A stretch of DNA of 64,000 nucleotides, taken from Bradyrhizobium rifense (lineage in GTDB: Bacteria; Pseudomonadota; Alphaproteobacteria; Rhizobiales; Xanthobacteraceae). The notes under the pieces were generated by a model. It was not told the DNA's origin and ran no database searches. It saw nothing but the letters and a program-made list of their open reading frames with translations. Shown here piece after piece: positions 40,702 to 49,762 of this stretch (its first letter is position 1; the number at the start of each line of letters is the position of its first letter). The DNA lies in the NCBI RefSeq assembly GCF_008123425.1, contig NZ_VSSS01000014.1, positions 204,362 through 268,361 on the forward strand, read 5' to 3'. A program made the translations under genes and the position numbers.

Positions 40702-42579
40702 TCACACTGCCCAGCAGGCGCAACCAAGGGCGCCCCAGAAGCTTTTCAGGTCAGAAATCGGGAGCTTCGCTGACCAGGCGCTCGCGTGGTCGTGGCCGTG
40801 GATCCCGCAGCGGCTGGTGCAACTGCAATGCGCAGCGGCCTGCATCCGCATCGCGGCAACCGGTTCGGCTTTGGCGCCCCAAGCGGCGTACCCGCCGTAG
40901 CTGCGGACCGGCGACCAGTCGGGCATGGCGGGCGGCGGGGGCGGGGCGTCAAGGGATTTGAAATCGCCCTTGGCATAGACGATCTTGCCGCCGACCATCG
41001 TCAGATCGGACGTGGTGTCCGCGATATCCGCATCCGCGCAGGAAAAGAAATCACGATCCGGAACGACGAGATCAGCGAACTGTCCTACTTCGATGCGGCC
41101 CTTCTTGCCTTCTTCGTTGGAGAACCAGGTAACGTTCTCCGTCCACATCCGGAGCGCTGTCTCTCGGTCGAGGCAGTTGCGTTGCGGGGTGATGCGCAAA
41201 CCCCCGACGGTCCGCCCGGTGACCAACCAGGACAGCGATACCCAAGGGTTATACGAAGCAACGCGCGTCGCGTCGGTCCCGGCCGAAGTCTTCACGCCCT
41301 TGGCCAGCATCTTGGCGACCGGCGGCGTCGCTTCCGCCGCGCCCAATCCGTAGCGTTCGACGAAATATTCGCCCTGATAGGCCATTCGGTGCTGCACGGC
41401 GATGCCGCCGCCGAGCGCCGCGATGCGATCGATCGACTGATCAGAAATCGTTTCGGCGTGATCGAAGAACCAGTGCAGGCCTTCGAGGGGCATGTCCTGG
41501 TTGACCTTCTCGAACACGTCGAGCGCCCGTGAAATGGTTTCGTCATAGGTAGCGTGAAGGCGCCACGGCCATTTGTTCTGGACCAGAATCCGGACGATCT
41601 CTTCCAGTTCGCCTTCCATCTCGTGAGGCATATCCGGACGCGGCACCCGGAAATCCTCGAAATCGGCGGCCGAGAACACCAACATCTCGCCTGCGCCGTT
41701 GTGGCGGAAGTAGTCGGTGCCCTGCTTGTACTTCGATGTCCTGGTCCAGTTCAGGAAGTCGTCCTTTTCACCCTTGGGCTTCTGGGTGAAGAGGTTGTAA
41801 GCGAGACGGATCGTGAGTTGCCCCTCGTCGCTGAGCTTCTGGATGACCGCATAGTCGTCCGGATAATTCTGGAAGCCGCCGCCGGCGTCGATCGCGCCGG
41901 TGACGCCGAGACGGTTCAACTCGCGCATGAAGTGCCGCGTCGAGTTGACCTGATACTCGAACGGCAGCTTGGGGCCCTTGGCGAGCGTCGCGTAGAGGAT
42001 ATTTGCATTCGGCTTGGCCAGCAGCAGTCCGGTTGGGTTGCCGTTGGCGTCGCGGGTGATCTCGCCGCCCGGCGGCTCCGGCGTGGTCTTGGTGTAGCCG
42101 ACGGCCCGCAACGCCGCGCCATTGAGGATTGCGCGGTCATAGAGGTGGAGCAGGAAGACCGGGGTGTCCGGCGCGACGGCGTTGAGCTCGTCGATTGTCG
42201 GCAGCCGTTTCTCCGCGAACTGATGTTCAGTGAAGCCGCCGACCACGCGGACCCATTGTGGCGCCGGCGTGATCTCGACCTGGCGCCTCAGCATGCTCAT
42301 GGCATCGGCAAGGGACCTGACACCATCCCAGCGCAGTTCGAGATTGAAGTTGAGGCCGCCGCGGATGATGTGAAGATGGTTGTCGATCAGCCCCGGCAGC
42401 CCGCGCTTGCCCTTGAGGTCGATTACCCTTGTCGAAGGCCCGGCGAGTTTCATCACCTCGCTGTCGTGGCCGACGGCGACAAACACACTATCCTTGATTG
42501 CGACCGCGCTGGCGGTCGGGTTGCTGCGGTCGAGCGTCGTGAACAGGCCATGGTGCAGAATGAGGTCGGGCGTGCTCAT
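40702..42579 (-). CDS. YtcJ-like amidohydrolase (amidohydrolase_3) with Cys/His-rich tail
   Basis: A 625-residue metal-dependent hydrolase. It has the metal motif GLIDNHLHIIRGG near residues 63-75, a later His in LHATYDETIS and HWFFDHAE, the acid in SAGTDATRVASYNPW and a C-terminal TIM-barrel cap (GRIEVGQFADLVVPDRDFF). Beyond the domain a tail of about 45 residues is rich in Cys and His (AHCSCTSRCGIHGHDHA and GCACW), suggesting a metal site. The substrate is unknown. The start overlaps the XapX stop (ATGA). Confidence 0.86.
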   Translation of the reverse strand: MSTPDLILHHGLFTTLDRSNPTASAVAIKDSVFVAVGHDSEVMKLAGPSTRVIDLKGKRGLPGLIDNHLHIIRGGLNFNLELRWDGVRSLADAMSMLRRQVEITPAPQWVRVVGGFTEHQFAEKRLPTIDELNAVAPDTPVFLLHLYDRAILNGAALRAVGYTKTTPEPPGGEITRDANGNPTGLLLAKPNANILYATLAKGPKLPFEYQVNSTRHFMRELNRLGVTGAIDAGGGFQNYPDDYAVIQKLSDEGQLTIRLAYNLFTQKPKGEKDDFLNWTRTSKYKQGTDYFRHNGAGEMLVFSAADFEDFRVPRPDMPHEMEGELEEIVRILVQNKWPWRLHATYDETISRALDVFEKVNQDMPLEGLHWFFDHAETISDQSIDRIAALGGGIAVQHRMAYQGEYFVERYGLGAAEATPPVAKMLAKGVKTSAGTDATRVASYNPWVSLSWLVTGRTVGGLRITPQRNCLDRETALRMWTENVTWFSNEEGKKGRIEVGQFADLVVPDRDFFSCADADIADTTSDLTMVGGKIVYAKGDFKSLDAPPPPPAMPDWSPVRSYGGYAAWGAKAEPVAAMRMQAAAHCSCTSRCGIHGHDHASAWSAKLPISDLKSFWGALGCACWAV

Positions 42580-42863
42580 GAACGTTTCTCCTTAATGGCA
42601 TTGGGCGCCATCGCGGCAGTGTCCGCCTGGCGGCCAGGCAAAAGGCCGAAGATATGCGGGGCGCACTGTGCCTGCCGCCACGCGGCGGCGAGGCCGTTAC
42701 CGGAAAGAAGCTGCTTGCCGACCGGAATGACCTGCTCGCCGATCAGGATGCCGAGCAGGCCGACCAGGGCCACCAGCGGTGGCGCCGGCGAGCGAACGTT
42801 TAGGAGGCTGTAGATGACGCCGACCAGAATCCCGGCACCGGCCGATAGCAGGTAGAGTTTCAT
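42576..42863 (-). CDS. XapX-domain membrane protein
   Basis: A 95-residue protein with two hydrophobic segments and the XapX (DUF1427) signature MKLYLLSAGAGILVGVIYSLLNVRSPAPPLVALVGLLGILIGEQ. GGAAG lies about 8 nt before the ATG. It is frequently linked to YtcJ-like amidohydrolases and YcaC-type hydrolases, exactly as here, but its function is not known. The C-terminal 35 residues are not conserved. Confidence 0.83.
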   Translation of the reverse strand: MKLYLLSAGAGILVGVIYSLLNVRSPAPPLVALVGLLGILIGEQVIPVGKQLLSGNGLAAAWRQAQCAPHIFGLLPGRQADTAAMAPNAIKEKRS

Positions 42864-42896
42864 CGTCGATCTTCCCTGTTGCGAAGACAACGACCG

Positions 42897-43550
42897 TTAT
42901 TTGGCAGCTTTCGCTCCGCCTTCCGAGGCATGTTCGCCCAGCGCCCATTTCGAGAAGCGGACCTGAATGCCGTAGGGCGAATGCGCGCGCAGGATGTCCA
43001 TGACGCCTTCGTAGGTTTCCGAGCGCGCCCAGTCCTGCTGGAGTTCGAACACGTATTGACAAGACGTGATCGGGGTCGCACCGGCCTGCACCGCGCGATC
43101 CATCGAACGGTTGTGTGCTTCGGGCGAAAGATCGCCGCAGGCATCGGCAGCGATATAAATTTCGTAACCTTCCCTCAGCATGTCGATCGTTGGAAACATT
43201 ACGCAGGCTTCGGTCCAAAGCCCGGCGATGACGAACTTCTTGCGTCCTGTCGCCGCGACCGCCTTGCGGAAACCGGCATCAAGCCAGGAATTCATGGAGG
43301 TGCGGTCGATGATGTCGTGGTTCGGGAAGAGATCCGTCACCTCGGGCATGAATGGCCCGGAAAAGGAATCCTTTGCAACGGTGCTCAGCACCGTCGGTAT
43401 CTTGAAGAGCTTCGCCGCCTTTGCGAGGATCTGGATGTTGTTGAAGACAACAATCCGGTCGTGCGACTGCACGCCCTGATACATGGCAGGCTGATAGTCG
43501 ATCAGGGCGATGGCGCTATTTTGCGGGGTCAGCATTTCGAGCTTTGACAT
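42897..43550 (-). CDS. Isochorismatase-fold hydrolase, YcaC-like
   Basis: A 217-residue cysteine hydrolase. The triad motifs are ALIDYQPAMY (Asp), STVAKDSF (Lys) and VIAGLWTEACVMFPTIDML (Cys). The start at 43550 is supported by AGGAGA. It leads the minus-strand series, with XapX 33 nt downstream. YcaC relatives have uncertain substrates. It belongs to a different subgroup from the RutB-like enzyme at 17783-18610. Confidence 0.87.
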   Translation of the reverse strand: MSKLEMLTPQNSAIALIDYQPAMYQGVQSHDRIVVFNNIQILAKAAKLFKIPTVLSTVAKDSFSGPFMPEVTDLFPNHDIIDRTSMNSWLDAGFRKAVAATGRKKFVIAGLWTEACVMFPTIDMLREGYEIYIAADACGDLSPEAHNRSMDRAVQAGATPITSCQYVFELQQDWARSETYEGVMDILRAHSPYGIQVRFSKWALGEHASEGGAKAAK

Positions 43551-44126
43551 TTGTGATCTCCTGGCCGGATGGCGCTGTTCGACTCCAATGCGCCTCATCC
43601 TCGTGCGGATGCGAGCGTAGTCTGTGGTGAACGTCTTTATGCCTGGCCGTTAGATCCGGTCTTTGCTATAAATCTCGCGGTTTGGACAAAATGACGATTG
43701 CGGCAATTCGCAGGACATTACTGCGACGAGCCACTGCTCATCCGACCGTATCATCATGAGTGCAATGCTGCCTCGGGTCCACGACGCGGCAGACGTCGAT
43801 TCTACCAGGCATCCTGATCATCGGTGATGAGCCGCACTATACGCCTGCAATGCAGAAGCACATCCATTCCAGCGGCGATCATCCTTTTCAATATGATGGC
43901 AAGTATTCGCGACATAGTAGCGGTCAAACGGAAGCAAAGGAGCGCGCGACGAGGCCGACCGAGCCAGCAAGGGGCTCATGAAGCAACCGATCGCCGCGAT
44001 TGAGGAGGCCTGGCGATCCCGCAGTGCCTCTTGCAGAGCTTCGTACCCGTACCGCCGGAGGCCAGATGCGCTCTGATCGTCCCTAGATCAAAGCGGCCAC
44101 GATGGTTCGGCATCAAGGAGGCAAAT
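43551..44126. other. Divergent intergenic region
   Basis: About 575 bases separating the minus-strand hydrolase series from the VOC gene at 44127, with no supported gene. A 73-codon open frame at 43760-43981 has no recognisable domain or good ribosome-binding site. The region must contain promoters for both directions, but no consensus element was identified with confidence. Confidence 0.5.
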
Positions 44127-45062
44127 ATGAGCATCCATCACGTGACGGCAATCGCCGGCGATCCTGTCAAGAATTTGCGCTTCTACACACGCGATCTCGG
44201 GCTGCGCTTTGTCAAGAAGACAGTCAACTTCGACGATCCTTCAACCTACCACTTCTATTACGGTGACGAGACCGGAAGTCCGGGCACCATCCTGACCTTC
44301 TTCCCCTGGACAAACGCCGAGGCAGGCCGGCGCGGTATTGGCGAGACGCGCCAGACCGCCTTCCGTGTCCCGCTGCGCTCAATCGGTTACTGGACTGAGC
44401 GGTTCACTGAGAAGGGAATTCGCTATCAGTCGCTTGAGAAGCGCTTCGGTGAGTCTGTCCTGCCTTTCACGGATCCAGATGGCATGGCGCTTGCGCTCGT
44501 TGGCATCACCGATGCCGAGAATGAGCCAGGCTGGAGCAACGGGGACATCCCATCCGAACATGCGATCCGCGGTTTCCAGGGCGTGACCCTGCTTCTCGAC
44601 AGCGCGCAAAAGACGGCAGCGATCCTGACCGACGTATTCGGCTTCCGCGAGATCGCCCGTGAAGGATCGGTGATTCGCTTCGCTGCGGCGGGCGACGTGA
44701 AAGGCAGCGTGGTCGACATCTACGAAGCCGCGGGAGCTTTGCGAGGGCACCAGGGACGCGGTTCGGTGCATCACATCGCCTTCCGCGCGGTTGACGACGT
44801 ACAGCAGGCGCAGATGACCGAGAAGCTGATCCGCAGCCACGGGCGGCACCCGACCGAACAGAAGGACCGCAAGTACTTCCGCTCGATCTACTTCCGTGAA
44901 CCCGGCGGCGTCCTGTTCGAGATCGCGACCGATGTTCCCGGATTTGCTGTCGACGAGCCGGTCGAGACGCTCGGCCGGGACTTGGAGCTGCCGAACTTTC
45001 TCGAACCGCGTCGCAAGGAGATCGAGGGCGTGCTACCCGCTCTCGAGAAGGCGCCATCGTGA
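44127..45062 (+). CDS. Two-domain VOC ring-cleavage dioxygenase-like protein
   Basis: A 311-residue protein preceded by a perfect AAGGAGG site. Two VOC units are seen. Unit 1 begins SIHHVTAIAGDPVKNLRFYTRDLGLRFVKKTVNFDD (metal His near residue 4), with TDPDGMALALVG as its closing strand. Unit 2 has GSVHHIAFRAVDD and ends REPGGVLFEIATDVPGF, with His and Glu ligands. The HHVT...LRFVKKTVNFDDP pattern is that of MhqO/PcpA-type hydroquinone ring-cleaving dioxygenases. It stands alone. Confidence 0.87.
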   Translation: MSIHHVTAIAGDPVKNLRFYTRDLGLRFVKKTVNFDDPSTYHFYYGDETGSPGTILTFFPWTNAEAGRRGIGETRQTAFRVPLRSIGYWTERFTEKGIRYQSLEKRFGESVLPFTDPDGMALALVGITDAENEPGWSNGDIPSEHAIRGFQGVTLLLDSAQKTAAILTDVFGFREIAREGSVIRFAAAGDVKGSVVDIYEAAGALRGHQGRGSVHHIAFRAVDDVQQAQMTEKLIRSHGRHPTEQKDRKYFRSIYFREPGGVLFEIATDVPGFAVDEPVETLGRDLELPNFLEPRRKEIEGVLPALEKAPS

Positions 45063-45172
45063 TTAGCGAGTTCACCTAGCGCGTCGAGATCGCCCCGACT
45101 AGGACCTTGGCCTCAGCCGACAATCGCAGTGGCAGCGCCGAACTTCGCGCCGCGCCTGCGGGAGGATGGCGT

Positions 45173-45598
45173 TCAGGCTCCGCGCCTGGTCGTCTCGAAT
45201 AGAGACCAGACTCTGCGCTCACCCTCGTCAATCCAATTCTCGAGAAGGCTCGCGCCGGCAAGGGCGCCCGTCCCGTCGCAAAGTGCGTTGGTCTCGCGCA
45301 TGCGGGCCACCAGGAACTCGTTGTCCTTGCGCAGTTCTTCCAGCATGTCGGCAGGGCGGACGTAGTCCTCATCGTTGTCGCGCACGCGCTGGCATCTAGC
45401 GATATGGGCGATCGATCTGATCGTGGTGCCGCCGATCTTTCTGACCTGCTCCGCGATTGCGTCCGCCGTTGCGAAAATTTGTTCGCCCTGGTCGTCCAAC
45501 AACAGATGGTAATCGCGGAAATGCGGCCCCGAAACGTGCCAATGAAAGTTCTTCGTCTTGACGTATAGAGCGAATATTTCCTCCAAGAGCCGCGTCAA
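45173..45598 (-). CDS. Dps-family ferritin-like protein, N-terminally truncated
   Basis: The frame has 141 codons from TTG. It contains the Dps ferroxidase region FALYVKTKNFHWHVSGPHFRDYHLLLDDQGEQIF with its expected His/Asp/Glu ligands, then AEQVRKIGGTTIRSI and the remaining helices to the end. The normal N-terminal tail and first part of helix A are missing: upstream sequence in this frame is unrelated and belongs to a winged-helix gene in another frame. No ribosome-binding site supports the TTG. It may be a decayed gene or be translated from a chimeric message. Confidence 0.7.
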   Translation of the reverse strand: MTRLLEEIFALYVKTKNFHWHVSGPHFRDYHLLLDDQGEQIFATADAIAEQVRKIGGTTIRSIAHIARCQRVRDNDEDYVRPADMLEELRKDNEFLVARMRETNALCDGTGALAGASLLENWIDEGERRVWSLFETTRRGA

Positions 45599-45878
45599 AG
45601 AGGCGGAAAGCGCCGAACGGCATCGTCGCGAAAGCCGGCCAGGATTTGCGCCGCAGAGCGCTCACCTGAATCTTCAGGTTCGATTCTTCGACGTATGCTT
45701 GCGGCCAGGCTCGGGCGATCAGTTGCTCCTTGCCGACCACCTCTTCGGCACGCTCGACCAGAAAGGCAAGAATGTCGAAGGCGCGGCTACCGAGCCGTAC
45801 CGGCCTGTCGCCCTCAAGCAGGAGCCGTTGCTCCGCGTGGAGCAAGAACGGACCAAACGAGATTGGGCATCTGTCCAT
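45396..45878 (-). pseudogene. Winged-helix (Trans_reg_C) regulator fragment fused out of frame to Dps
   Basis: An ATG at 45878 opens a CadC/OmpR-type DNA-binding domain (FGPFLLHAEQRLLLEGDRPVRLGSRAFDILAFLVERAEEVVGKEQLIARAWP...NLKIQVSALRR) covering residues 8-77. Homology-like sequence stops near 45647 and the frame continues over the Dps gene as nonsense to 45396. Intact relatives carry a large ATPase or TPR region after the DNA-binding domain. A deletion therefore joined the 5' end of this gene to the 3' part of a dps gene. Confidence 0.75.
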
Positions 45879-46262
45879 TAAGGCGCCTTGGCGGGTTCCC
45901 TTCCGGGCTTTTTTACCAAATTATACTTGCCGGGGCACGTCGGCGGTGCCGAAATACTCATGCTTGGGCGTTGCTGAAGCCATTAACGAATGCGGCCCGC
46001 TCGCTGGGATTCTCATCTCAAACGGGCAGGGGGACAGTCCTTCTATTTGAGCGGGGCCAACGATGCCACCCGATCAACTTCGTACACCCACAGCAACCAA
46101 AAACCTGTTGCGGCCTTTAGAGCTGACCGTCATCGAGCGCTCGCTCAAAAGGGGGGGGCGGGATCGTTCCGCTCGGCGGAGGGGCCTTGGACACATCGTT
46201 GCGCCCATTCAAGCGGCCTTGAATCTGGCTTTATCGCCAAATTGTCGATGAACGGTGGGCGG
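45879..46262. other. Interval before the sensor kinase
   Basis: About 385 bases between the truncated regulator and the kinase start. The kinase frame is open back to 45990 but the upstream codons look non-coding and have no ribosome-binding site. A run of eight G (near 46150) is present. No clear promoter or terminator is identified. Confidence 0.45.
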
Positions 46263-49151
46263 ATGTCCTTGCCCTTTTCTGAACCCGCAAGCGCCGCCCC
46301 GATTAAGGGCGGAGTACGGCAGTCAAATTCCGCCAAGCTGCTCAGTGCAGATGAGACTATTGAGGTCGATGAAGCCAAGAAGGCCGAAGACCGGCTACGC
46401 CGCATCGAAATCTGGCTCGCACAAGCACAAAGGCTAAGCCGTACCGGAACGTGGGTTCTGGACGGGACAACGAGGCGTTTTCTGTATTGGTCGGACGAGA
46501 GTTACCGCATCTGGGGGTTTGATCCGCTGCAGGGGCTTCCAAGCCGAGACGACATGTGGGAACGCATTCACCCGGACGATGGAGAAAGGGTGTGGGGAGA
46601 AGTCCAGGAGGCGTTGCGCGAGAAAAGAGATTTCCGTTCCGAGTTCAGAATCCTGCTGCCTGATGAAACAGTCAAATACCTGGAAGCAAACACCCATCAT
46701 GAATTTTCCCCACTCGGCGCGCTATTCGAGGTCATTTGCACAAATGTCGACGTGACGGAACGCAAGTACGCGGAGCAAGCCCTTCGCGAAAGTGAACGCA
46801 AGCACCGCCAGTTGATCGAGAGCGTTCCATGCCACTTCTGGTCAGTGACCCCTAACGGCGAACCGATTTGTGTCAATCAACGCCTTCGCGACTATTTTGG
46901 GAACCGATTTGAGGATCGAAAAAGGGACATGGAGGTCCTGCAAGGTGTCTTGCATCCGGACGACGTTGCAGAAACCGAAAAGGCGCTTAATCACGCATTT
47001 CAAACTGGAGAGCCCTTTCAGCGCGAGCACCGTTTACGCCGGGCGGACGGCGAGTATCGCTGGCATAGGGTACGCGCTGAGCCTCAGCGCGACCCAGACG
47101 GGCAAATCGTCCAGTGGTTCGGCCTGTCAGTCGACATCGATGAACGCAAGCGCTCAGAGGAACGCCTCTGCGTGCAGCACACGATCGCGCAGATTTTGGC
47201 GGAAGCGGCCGCGATCGAAGAGGCGGCTCCGAGAATACTGCGCGCTATAGGCGAGTATCTGGGATGGGACGTGGGCGCGCTCTGGCGCGTGGACCGGCAG
47301 GCCGGGGCGCTGCGCTGTATCGAGCTTTGGCATAAGGCGTCGATAGAAGTCCCCGAATTTGAAAGGGTTAGCCGGGAGTTCACTTTCGTTCCGGGCTTGG
47401 GGCTGCCGGGCCGGGTCTGGTCCAGCCTTGAGCCCGAATACGTTCCCGATGTCGTTTCTGATGAGAATTTTCCGCGGGTCATGACTGCTGAACGCGAAGG
47501 GCTACACGCGGCCTTCGGCTTTCCCATCCTGCTTGGGAGCGAAGTCCTGGGCGTGATCGAGTGTTTCAGCCGCGAGATCAGGCAACCCGATCAGGAGCTG
47601 CTCAACATGCTGGCTACCATCGGAAGCCAAATCGGTCAATTCATCGAGCGCAAGCGCGCTGAACAGGCATTGCGGGAGAGCGAGGCGAAGTTCCGCGACT
47701 TCGCTGAGACGGCCTCTGACTGGTTCTGCGAAATGGGTCCGGATTACAAATTCACGCTGCTGAGTGAGAATGCCTTTGGTTCCGGCGCGGCCGATCGAAT
47801 CGGCACGGCGTGCTGGGATCACGCTCTCGATCTTGAAACCGAACCCGACAAGTGGCGACTTCTCCACGAAACCGTCTTTTCACGTAAACCGTTCCGGGAT
47901 TTTGTATATTGCGGGCTGAGCAGCGACGGCTCTCCGATGTATGTGAGGGCGAGTGGCAAGCCCTTGTTTGACGCCAACGGAGAATTTCAAGGCTATCGTG
48001 GCACCTGTGCAGATGTGACGGAGATCGTGCGCGCGCAGGAGGCGCTGCGTGAAAACGAACGAAGTTTACGTTCAGCAATTGACGGGATAGCCGGTCTGGT
48101 TGTGGTCTTGGCCCCGAACGGTGAACTCGAAACCGTCAATCGCCAATGCCTGGAGTATTTTGGCCGTTCGCTGGAATGGCTAAAGAACTGGGGAACAAAC
48201 GATGCGGTGCATCCTGAGGATCTTCCCCGCGTTGTTGAAATTTTTAGCAGAGCGATGACCTCTGGGCTTCCCTACCACGTCGACTCACGCCTGCGAGGTA
48301 TCGACGGCGAATATCGGTGGTTTGAAGCCCGTGGTGTCCCAGTTGGCGATGACTCCGGGCGCATCGTGCGCTGGTACGTTCTACTGACGGATGTCGACGA
48401 TCGCACACGAGCGTTGGCGCGATTGGATCAGATGCAATCGGATCTCGCGCATCTGAATCGTCTGAGCATGATGGGAGAAATGGCTGCCTCGCTGTCCCAC
48501 GAAATTCTGCATCCGATCGCGACCGCTCGCAACAACGCCCGTGCGGGGATGCGCTTTTTGGAAATGGATCCACCGAATCTGGATGAGGCCAGGGAAGCGC
48601 TCGGTTGTGTCGTCAGGGATGCGGACCGAGCCAAGGATATCGTCGGACGGATCCGTAGTCAGATCAAGAGAGCGCCTCCGCAAAAGGAGCGTTTTGACTT
48701 CCATGAAGCGATCAACGAGGTGATTGTCATGGTGCAAAGCGCAATCACCAAGAGCGGGATCTCGTGCAGTACTCGCCTGATGGATGGGTTGGTTCCTGTT
48801 CAGGGTGACCGCGTTCAACTGCAGCAAGTACTTGTGAACCTGATCCTGAATGCGGTCGAAGCCATGAGCTCAATCGAGGACGGGACGCGAGAGTTGTCGA
48901 TCAGAACCGAGCAAAGCCAAACCGGCGGCATTCTCGTCGCAGTGCATGATTCAGGGCCCGGCGTTGATCCGGTAAACCTCAAGCGAGTTTTCGAACCCTT
49001 CTACACCACCAAGATCAGCGGAATTGGAATGGGGCTTTCGATTTGCCAAACCATCATCAATGGTCATGGAGGCCGGTTGTGGATGAGCGCTAATGAGCCT
49101 CGGGGGGCCGTATTTCAATTTATCCTGCCTGCGGTCGAGGAGAGTTCATGA
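46263..49151 (+). CDS. Multi-PAS/GAF sensor histidine kinase
   Basis: A 962-residue soluble hybrid-less kinase. Domain order: PAS (about 40-160, WDERIHPDD-type PAS_3), PAS (175-295), GAF (305-455), PAS (465-585), PAS (600-715), HisKA with His746 (SLSHEILHPIATARNNA) and HATPase (835-957: QVLVNLILNAVEAM, DSGPGVD, FEPFYTTK, GIGMGLSIC). No membrane segments are evident, so it senses a cytoplasmic or diffusible cue. ATG at 46263 (GGTGGG upstream) or 46248 are possible. The architecture resembles NodV/TodS-like sensors. Its likely partner is the FixJ-like regulator at 49763, with the receiver at 49146 as another. Confidence 0.9.
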   Translation: MSLPFSEPASAAPIKGGVRQSNSAKLLSADETIEVDEAKKAEDRLRRIEIWLAQAQRLSRTGTWVLDGTTRRFLYWSDESYRIWGFDPLQGLPSRDDMWERIHPDDGERVWGEVQEALREKRDFRSEFRILLPDETVKYLEANTHHEFSPLGALFEVICTNVDVTERKYAEQALRESERKHRQLIESVPCHFWSVTPNGEPICVNQRLRDYFGNRFEDRKRDMEVLQGVLHPDDVAETEKALNHAFQTGEPFQREHRLRRADGEYRWHRVRAEPQRDPDGQIVQWFGLSVDIDERKRSEERLCVQHTIAQILAEAAAIEEAAPRILRAIGEYLGWDVGALWRVDRQAGALRCIELWHKASIEVPEFERVSREFTFVPGLGLPGRVWSSLEPEYVPDVVSDENFPRVMTAEREGLHAAFGFPILLGSEVLGVIECFSREIRQPDQELLNMLATIGSQIGQFIERKRAEQALRESEAKFRDFAETASDWFCEMGPDYKFTLLSENAFGSGAADRIGTACWDHALDLETEPDKWRLLHETVFSRKPFRDFVYCGLSSDGSPMYVRASGKPLFDANGEFQGYRGTCADVTEIVRAQEALRENERSLRSAIDGIAGLVVVLAPNGELETVNRQCLEYFGRSLEWLKNWGTNDAVHPEDLPRVVEIFSRAMTSGLPYHVDSRLRGIDGEYRWFEARGVPVGDDSGRIVRWYVLLTDVDDRTRALARLDQMQSDLAHLNRLSMMGEMAASLSHEILHPIATARNNARAGMRFLEMDPPNLDEAREALGCVVRDADRAKDIVGRIRSQIKRAPPQKERFDFHEAINEVIVMVQSAITKSGISCSTRLMDGLVPVQGDRVQLQQVLVNLILNAVEAMSSIEDGTRELSIRTEQSQTGGILVAVHDSGPGVDPVNLKRVFEPFYTTKISGIGMGLSICQTIINGHGGRLWMSANEPRGAVFQFILPAVEESS

Positions 49152-49538
49152 ATTGTCATCATTCGGCGTGCCGGCCTGCAGAGCTGACCGCAGACACCGT
49201 TCGAGATCGTCGTCGTCCACTGGCTTACTGAGGTAGCAAACGACTCCGTCCTTTAGAGCCTGATCTCTGGCGACTTCATCGGGGTATGCAGTAATGAGGA
49301 TCGTCGGAATCGCGTGCCCGGTGTCGACCAAATGCCTGTACAGCTCGACCCCGCTCATTCTGGGCATGTGAACGTCGGCGACCAGGCAGTCGGTTTCAGG
49401 CAAGAGACGTGATGCCAAGAAATCGGCTGCTGACGGAAAAGATTCGACATTGTAGCCGAACAACATCACGAGCTTTCGCAGTGATTCTCGAAAGGGCTGA
49501 TTATCGTCGACGATAGATACGAGCGTATGGTTCAACAT
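49146..49538 (-). CDS. Single-domain response regulator (receiver only)
   Basis: A 130-residue CheY-like receiver. The acidic pocket is SIVDDN (Asp11-Asp12), the phosphorylation site is Asp55 in CLVADVHMPRMSG, the conserved Thr lies in ILITAYPDE and the Lys in YLSKPVDDDD. No output domain follows. The ATG at 49538 is preceded by GGAAG; an upstream in-frame start at 49631 would cover the palindrome-proximal region. It converges with the kinase and their ends overlap by 6 nt, so it may act as a phosphate sink or a modulator of the same system. Confidence 0.88.
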   Translation of the reverse strand: MLNHTLVSIVDDNQPFRESLRKLVMLFGYNVESFPSAADFLASRLLPETDCLVADVHMPRMSGVELYRHLVDTGHAIPTILITAYPDEVARDQALKDGVVCYLSKPVDDDDLERCLRSALQAGTPNDDNS

Positions 49539-49649
49539 TGCGGCTTCCGGGAAACTTCGTGGCTCCGCCACGCCCGCGACGCAATACCTCGCGCCAGTTT
49601 GCAATTTCGTAATGTCGGTGACATTCCCCAATAATGCAATGCTGGCGCC

Positions 49650-49667
49650 CCTAAGCGATGGCTTAGG
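49650..49667. promoter_or_regulatory. Palindrome CCTAAGC-GATG-GCTTAGG, copy 1
   Basis: A perfect inverted repeat with 7-nt arms and a 4-nt spacer, located between the divergent starts of the receiver gene (49538) and the FixJ-like gene (49763). Seventeen bases recur at 50562-50578, upstream of the AraC gene. The likely binder is the FixJ-like regulator or the AraC protein. It is about 95 bp before the FixJ-like start. Confidence 0.65.
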
Positions 49668-49762
49668 CCTTGCTATCCGCCTAGCGGGCAGATGCTGTTC
49701 ACATCGACCGATTTTATGTCTACTATGGCGGGAACAACGCGCTCCCTTTTGGGATACTGGCG

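Noticed and set aside
43760..43981. 73-codon open frame on the plus strand
   Set aside because: No domain, no good ribosome-binding site and it lies in a divergent promoter region.
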